Positions 40,317 to 41,299 of a stretch of 41,299 bases of DNA are shown here, in pieces. Position 1 is the first letter of the stretch; every line of letters starts with the position of its first letter. The stretch spans positions 1 through 41,299 of the IMG/VR virus record IMGVR_UViG_3300037329_000042; one strand, written 5' to 3'. Under the pieces are notes generated by a model that saw only the letters and a list, made by a program, of their open reading frames with translations, had not been told where the DNA came from and ran no database searches. The position numbers and the translations under genes are program-made. Source of the stretch: a virus.

Positions 40317-41299
40317 TTGGTATATCCTCTGTCTTTGGTTCAGGATCACTAGGTTCGTCTTGGTTGTTACCTTGTTGAGCAAGTAATCGATTTTGTTCTT
40401 GCAACTTCTCTATATCTGTTAGTCTACCAAATGTAAAGTTGTTTGTGTCTATTGCGTGAACATCATCACCTTCAATTCTATCACGACCTAGATCCTCGCG
40501 CATTTCACCCATGCTAATAGCACCGGTTGAAAACTCTTTTGACAATGCTTCAACTTGAGATAATCTATCACCGCGAGCATATTTCGTAACGTCCATAGAC
40601 CACTTAAACTTGCCGTCAGCGACAATATTCATTGCAGCTTCAAGTTTGGTTATCAACGGTATTAAAGAGTCTCTAAGGTACGCTCTGTTGTTATCTTCGA
40701 GGGTTGTGTACTTAGCGGCTTCAAGTACACCTACTCTGTGTGGTGGTACGCGAAATATAGCGCAAATACCTACTTTACTAAATACCCTCTGCTCGATCAA
40801 CTCACTATCTGCAGGAGATAAACCAATACCTAGATACTTTGTTCCGTTCTCTAACAGTGGTGTATTACCTGCATTTTTTGCACCACCGAAACTTTCTTTC
40901 CATTGGGTACGCAACCTTTCAACACTGCTTTCTTCTTTAAATACTGAATCTGTGTAAAGTATTCCCCTTGGCATCGCCGAGTTTTGCATTAACGAACCAA
41001 GATAAGTTTCTTGCGATAAACCTACACCTAGTGACATTGCGTTTGTGGTTATTGGTGATAAACCTTTCAAACCATCTAAACTGTTAAGTTTAATGTGCAT
41101 TATATCATCACCGGCAAACATCATACCTGGTCTACCGTCATTAGTTACATATGTGTGATAAACATCACCGTTTTGATTAAACTCAGTTATTACATTTCTT
41201 TGATACCGAAAAGGAATTATCTCAGCGACATTGCCAAACTGATTGCGAATAGGTAGTGCATAAAAATTACCTAAAGTCTCCATCGAAGTTACATAAAAT
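40309..41299 (-). CDS. Portal protein (HK97 family), 5' end outside window
   Basis: The open frame continues to the edge, so the ATG at 41283 is internal and the N-terminal part is missing. The visible 329 residues match HK97-type portals: GNFYALPIRNQFGNV, IMHIKLNSLDGLKGLSP, NSAMPRGILYTDS, EQRVFSKVGICAIFRVPPHRVG, AKYTTLEDNNRAYL (the wing-stem region) and a Glu/Gln/Pro-rich C-terminal tail. The portal forms the ring for DNA packaging and the neck. Large terminase should lie just upstream, beyond the right edge. Confidence 0.9.
   Translation of the reverse strand, partial: FYVTSMETLGNFYALPIRNQFGNVAEIIPFRYQRNVITEFNQNGDVYHTYVTNDGRPGMMFAGDDIMHIKLNSLDGLKGLSPITTNAMSLGVGLSQETYLGSLMQNSAMPRGILYTDSVFKEESSVERLRTQWKESFGGAKNAGNTPLLENGTKYLGIGLSPADSELIEQRVFSKVGICAIFRVPPHRVGVLEAAKYTTLEDNNRAYLRDSLIPLITKLEAAMNIVADGKFKWSMDVTKYARGDRLSQVEALSKEFSTGAISMGEMREDLGRDRIEGDDVHAIDTNNFTFGRLTDIEKLQEQNRLLAQQGNNQDEPSDPEPKTEDIPNE

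Noticed and set aside
41283-41299. ATG at 41283 as portal start
   Set aside because: The frame is open upstream to the edge and the visible protein lacks the portal N-terminus, so the gene is cut by the window.
1-41299. tRNA genes
   Set aside because: No cloverleaf-like segment with GTTCRA-type T-arm was recognised by eye in the intergenic regions; a tRNA scan was not possible.

Overview
The window is part of the genome of a tailed double-stranded DNA phage. It is cut inside a gene at both ends: an unknown minus-strand gene at the left and the portal gene at the right. The right half is a complete long-tailed (siphovirus) head and tail module of HK97 type: portal, prohead protease, major capsid protein, head-tail connectors, tail tube, tail-assembly chaperones, tape measure and tail tip, all read leftward. 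No integrase, lysogeny repressor, terminase or tRNA is seen. The terminase genes should lie beyond the right edge. The DNA is visibly A+T-rich. A gammaproteobacterial host, perhaps marine, is an inference from codon style, Shine-Dalgarno sites, the PapB-like regulator and the methylase set; the host cannot be named from the sequence.

Layout. 1-2647: eight small, tightly packed minus-strand genes of unknown function. 2648-3279: non-coding, with four different short-repeat arrays. 3280-3947: HNH nuclease and a small Lys/Pro/Ala-rich protein, minus strand. 3948-4644: divergent control region with about eleven copies of the 12-mer CCGTCCNAGTAC in both orientations around a very A+T-rich core. 4645-6013: a plus-strand cassette of HAD phosphatase, single-membrane-span coiled-coil protein and orphan response-regulator receiver domain, closed by a terminator at 6041-6068. 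6117-9652: a membrane protein and virion adhesin genes, including a 655-residue fibre with twelve Gly-Ser-Tyr-type repeats. 9649-11228: a minus-strand operon of small proteins including a PapB/FocB-like regulator.

11289-18040 is a minus-strand replication and recombination operon: primase-helicase, VRR-NUC nuclease, Enc34/DUF2815-like ssDNA-binding protein and DUF2800 nuclease. 18161-25390 is the divergent plus-strand partner: adenine and cytosine methylases, SF2 helicase, small proteins (one resembling ribosome modulation factor) and a family B DNA polymerase. The two operons appear to start from back-to-back promoters sharing one palindromic TTGCAA -35 box. 25387-26950 holds a holin-like gene, a DUF5675 gene (candidate lysis enzyme) and an unknown gene. 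26953-41299 is the tail and head module.

Points that stand out: a textbook A-AAA-AAG frameshift site that fuses the tail chaperones G and T; a 227-bp tandem duplication that made a chimeric 75-residue gene between the tape measure and the next tail gene; a C-terminal module (core WTDELLV..GYM) shared by the ssDNA-binding protein (two copies) and a coiled-coil protein; the 12-mer array with its phosphatase/receiver cassette; and strong internal repeats in two adhesion proteins. Ten genes of under 60 residues were added by reading the sequence directly, several placed by exact ATGA or TAATG overlaps with their neighbours.
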